Shown: positions 60,371-64,000 of the stretch, in pieces
How positions within the stretch are numbered: the first letter of the stretch is position 1
Layout: every line of letters starts with the position of its first letter
Assembly (NCBI RefSeq): GCF_011075055.1
Contig: NC_058146.1
Location: 13,966,820 to 14,030,819, forward strand
DNA length: 64,000 nt
Direction: 5' to 3'
Source: Mangifera indica
Lineage: Eukaryota; Streptophyta; Magnoliopsida; Sapindales; Anacardiaceae
Program-made: the position numbers and the translations under genes
The notes under the pieces: model-generated
Databases searched by the model: none
The model's input: the letters and a program-made list of their open reading frames with translations, nothing else
What the model was told of the DNA's origin: nothing

Positions 60371-62289
60371 TCAACATGTCAACTGGATTTTTATCAATGT
60401 GAACTTTTTCAATAAAATCTCTTGATTGTTCACTACTTCACAAATCCAATGGTATCTCACATCAATATGTTTGGTGTGACTATGGTGTGTAACATTCTTG
60501 ATCAAATCCAAAGCACTTTGACTATTATAATCAACCATATACTCATCTTGATTCAAACCCAACCAATTCCAAAGCATCTTTTTACCTGTTTCACTTACTA
60601 TTATATACTTAGCTTTAGTGGTAGACAAGACAACACAATGGATAACTTAGACATTTTTTAGGATTGTGTTGAGAAGAAGGGAAAATGTTTGGCAAGGGCG
60701 AAAGGTTTGTGGATTTAAGGATGAAATTTGAAACAAATGGTGTAGTGTTTGTGTGTGGTAAAGGACTTATATGGCCAGGATTAATATTTAAGGGGTGTCT
60801 AATGTTTGAGTTTGTCTAAGCTATAGAACCAAAACTAACTTCAAGAACAAGATCACTTAACACGGTGGTAGGTAAAAGTAAGTGTTGAAAAAGAATTTAC
60901 CTATGTAAAAGCAGATTTGAAAAGGTTAAGAAAATTTTTATATGTTTGAAAAGGGAAATATGTCTCATTAAACTTTCCTGATACTGAAATTTAAACTCCC
61001 TTAAACTTACTTAAACATTTATAACCTTTGTGAATTAAGCTATAACCTAAAAAGACACATTTTTAGTATGATAATCAAATTTTTGTTTATTGTATGGATG
61101 AAGGAAAGGGTAGCAAACACAACTAAACACATTTCGAAATGAATAGTCAGGGAATTTATGAAACAACAATTGATAAGGATTGTTATTTCCTAAGACAAGA
61201 GTTGGCATTCTATTTATTAGAAAAATAGTAGTTTGGAAAGACTCCCACTAACAACCTAAAGGCATACTAGCTTGAGATAATAACACTAGTCCCAACTCTA
61301 CTTTACGCCTATATTTGCGTTCATTCTGTTGGTAAGTATGCGGACATGAAAATCCAAAATTGATCTCATTATCTTGAAAATATGGAACAAGTGTTTTATA
61401 CTTACCTTCACAATCAATTTGTATGGTTTTAAGTTTTTATTTAAGTGGCTTCCTTACAAACTTATGAAACTGTCTAAAAACATATACTACCTCAACTTTA
61501 TTTCCTAAGGGAAATAGTTAGATAAACTTGGTATAAACATCTAGAAAGTGCAAATAATATTTAATCCCTCTCCAGATATTATGGAAGTTAGTCCCCACAA
61601 ATTACTATGAACTAATTCTAAGAATTTTGATACTCTAGTGTTAGAAACAAGAAAATACTATGCTTGTGTTTCCCAAAGTGACAATTCTCATAGAAAAAGA
61701 GATCAAACAAATAAAAATTAAGATTCAAAGTTTTAAAACATATTTTATAGTTTTCTCCCATGGATGACTGAATCTTTTATGCCTAACATAATATCAATTT
61801 TATTAACTTGTAAAATAACTTGTATGTAATTCAACAATTTTATCAGGATTCAAAACCAAATTTTCATATGCTTTGTTGACAATAAAATTCTCAGTTTTGT
61901 CAAAAAACAAATAAAATACATCATTAATTTGAAAATTTACTATATTGTACTTATCAACAAGAAACTACAATTGATATAACCTATTTTTAAGTGTCATTTC
62001 TAGCAGCATAATCCTGATATCCTTATCCTCAATAAAGCAACAATCACTTAGGAACTCAACAATGACATTATTATCTTTAGTAAATTTTTATATGCAAGTT
62101 TTTAGTTATTCTAGGTACCAATAATACGTTTTTAAGATGTAGAAATCTATTGGAATATGAAGTAGGTAAAAATTTTGAACCTTTATGAGAAATCCTCAAA
62201 CACTCACCACTTCCCACATGTAGATGTTGATTTCCCACATACATTTCTTTGACAACAAGTTGATCCACCATGAGAGTGACATGTGACAT
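60371..62289 (-). pseudogene. copia pol fragments, unit 3 copy
   Basis: 62289-62077 is the protease-to-integrase linker (GNQHLHVGSGECLRISH, FLHLKNVLLVPRITKNL), not kept in unit 1. Integrase remnants lie around 61100-61760. 60628-60371 encodes the RNase H end (MLWNWLGLNQDEYMVDY, SHTKHIDVRYHWICEV). Reverse transcriptase is absent, as in unit 1, so that deletion predates the duplication. Confidence 0.85.
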
Positions 62290-62345
62290 GGTCTAAGACT
62301 CCTAAATCCATATACCACATCATGTCTTGGCCTATACAGCTTTTA

Positions 62346-63304
62346 AACTAGTTCTTGAATTTTGTCCATAGTATTAAGTATAGGACATGCTATTTAATAA
62401 AGGTACTTAAGGCAACTAAGGAGTATAGGGTGATGTGTTTACTTACGGAGTGTAAAGGGTGTTTTGCTAATTGTGGTGATATGTTTGTTGTGAGACAAAG
62501 CCTGGTGGATTAGGTTGGTTATACTATGAAGAGTGATTTTATGTATTCATTGAAGGTTATTTGGTTGTAAGAGAGTATGTAGGCAAGTATGTTATGCTTG
62601 GAACAATATTAGCAATAGAATGTTGCCTTGGGGTAATAAATGGGTTATCTAAGAAAGTGATATCAAATGTGTGATAACACTATAAGATGGCATGCCCTAT
62701 CTTACCACAAAGTTGACACACAATTTAGGGTTTAAGGTTTTGTAAAAACTATCAAGAAATAAAACGTTAATATTAGCCAAAATGTATGTGTAAAGAGACT
62801 ATGACTCCACAAACATTTAATAAAAATTTAAAGTTGACCACTTTAGGTTTGAGGTAGAAAGCAAATTTCTTTGACATTTAGAAATAGTAAAATTTGGTTT
62901 ATTGCACTTTATATGATAAATTTGGACACTAGCATTAGGGTTTATTAATATTTTGATTTTTATATTTTCATTATTTATTAATTATTATAAAATTATGAAT
63001 CATTACTAACTAGAACGGGTTTACAAAATAGAGCTAATAGAAGTGGACTTTGTATTATTATCCATACTAGTTAGATGAGATTTATAAATAAGGTTGAATT
63101 CAGTTTAAGTTATTTGATTGAATTTGGTTCAAATTAATTGAGTTTGAATAGAGGATTTTAACCTTTGTAGTCAATTGATTAAGGGTAGAAAAGGTTACAC
63201 TTGTATGTAAAATTCCCTTTAAGGTCATTTGACTTATTTAAAAACCCATATATACTATGCATACAAGGTTTTTGTTGCACATGTCATATATCTCACCACT
63301 GATT
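62346..63304. other. H region, unit 3
   Basis: From about 62428 it matches 28206-29064 of unit 1, ending in the same TGATT target copy (63300-63304). Non-coding. Confidence 0.7.
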
Positions 63305-64000
63305 TGATACGCACAACTAATGCAGAAAAATACTATATTACATACAACTCATACCTTTGACAATATATTATACTATATCACATCCAACCATATATAACTA
63401 TTGTGTGTACTATATATTTCAAAAGTTAATGTAAATAAGATATGTCTTGGAGTGCAAATATTATTTACATGGTATCAAAACCTTTCAAGGCTTAACAACT
63501 TTCTTTCTTTTTTGTTTCCACAGTTGACAGTAGGTTAATCAGGAATATAGCAAATTCTTTCACACCTTCTACTCCTCTTCTAAATATAGCTCACCTTTTA
63601 CCCCTGAACCTAACCTTCTCTAATTACCTATTATGGTAGACTTAACTCTTGCCTTTGTTCATAGAAATCACTTGGCTTACCATATTGACAACAGTCAATC
63701 TCCACCACCAAAATTAAATAATGAGACAGAAGTCAATCCCGTCTACACATCATGATTCAACCAAGATCAACTTGTTTTGAGCTGGATAATCAACTTATTC
63801 TCTCTGAAATAGTTCTGCCTTAGGTTGTTGGCATTTCCTTAGCAAGGGAGGCTTTAGAAAAACTTACACAAACATATACATCTAGCTCTAGAGAATAGGT
63901 GTCACAATTGAAGAATCAAGTGAATAATCTTCGCTAAGACAATGTTCCCATTCTAAAGTATATACAATGGGCTAAAATTTTTTTCAATCAATTGCATGCC
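63305..64000 (+). mobile_element. Copia C: 5' end of the array copia, cut by the window
   Basis: A 5' LTR (63305-63469) with a kept primer-binding site TGGTATCAAAACC (63470-63482), which Copia A lost. The leader and start of gag follow, including ATGGTAGACTTAACTCTTGC near 63632, corresponding to about 29303. The gag frame already carries stops (for example TGA near 63750). The 3' part lies outside the window. Confidence 0.85.

Larger units (their letters stand above)
59697..62345 (-). mobile_element. Degraded copia, minus strand (unit 3 copy)
   Basis: The 3' LTR lies at about 59697-60263 (left border uncertain). On the minus strand the LTR starts TGTTGGCTCAATGAGCC, directly after a polypurine tract (GGAGGGGAAGA). 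Pol relics follow up to about 62290. The 5' LTR and gag are missing. Its right part (62042-62345) is what the hAT element replaced in unit 1. Confidence 0.78.

Overview
The window is nuclear DNA of a flowering plant, probably a eudicot. It is very AT-rich, has long gene-free stretches, and carries many degraded LTR-retrotransposons (Ty1/copia), hAT transposons and MITEs. Only two genes look intact. Both are intronless berberine-bridge-enzyme-like (BBE-like) FAD oxidoreductases: 10018-11607 (529 aa) and 35323-36918 (531 aa), both on the plus strand and about 96% identical in protein. I cannot name the species from the sequence.

Most of the window is explained by one tandemly repeated unit. Its order is P (upstream sequence), BBE gene, D (3' flank), E, F (a hAT transposon and a reverse-oriented copia), H, and a copia element whose 3' LTR abuts the next P. 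Unit 1 runs from about 5.4 to 31.7 kb and is complete. Unit 2 (31.7-40.4 kb) has P, an intact gene and part of D, then jumps at about 37,925 into the middle of a copia, so E, F and H are gone. Unit 3 (40.4 kb to the window end) has P and D but lost the gene at about 43,700-43,725; its E, F, H and the start of the next copia are present. That copia is cut by the window end, so a fourth P (possibly with a gene) is predicted just beyond 64,000. The same LTR-to-P junction occurs at 5,491, 31,737 and 40,439, so a single copia insertion was copied with the array.

Later insertions distinguish the units, and the sister unit often preserves the empty site. Unit 1 has a 685-bp hAT MITE at 13,989 (8-bp target duplication) and a degraded hAT transposon at 24.0-28.2 kb carrying a receptor-kinase exon fragment. 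Unit 3 has a 2.25-kb fold-back element at 45,075-47,320 with arrays of roughly 20-bp repeats, and a Tnt1-like copia at 48,406-52,577 (5-bp target duplication, 360-bp LTRs). Three fold-back MITEs with Mutator-type 9-bp target duplications lie at 4,106, 19,123 and 57,094; the last two are copies of one insertion.

The first 3.2 kb is a separate ~1.07-kb tandem repeat interrupted by a 1.6-kb insertion. No rRNA, tRNA or CRISPR array was seen. All transposon coding regions are broken. The two BBE-like proteins are predicted secreted flavoproteins of plant specialised or cell-wall/oligosaccharide metabolism; substrates cannot be inferred.
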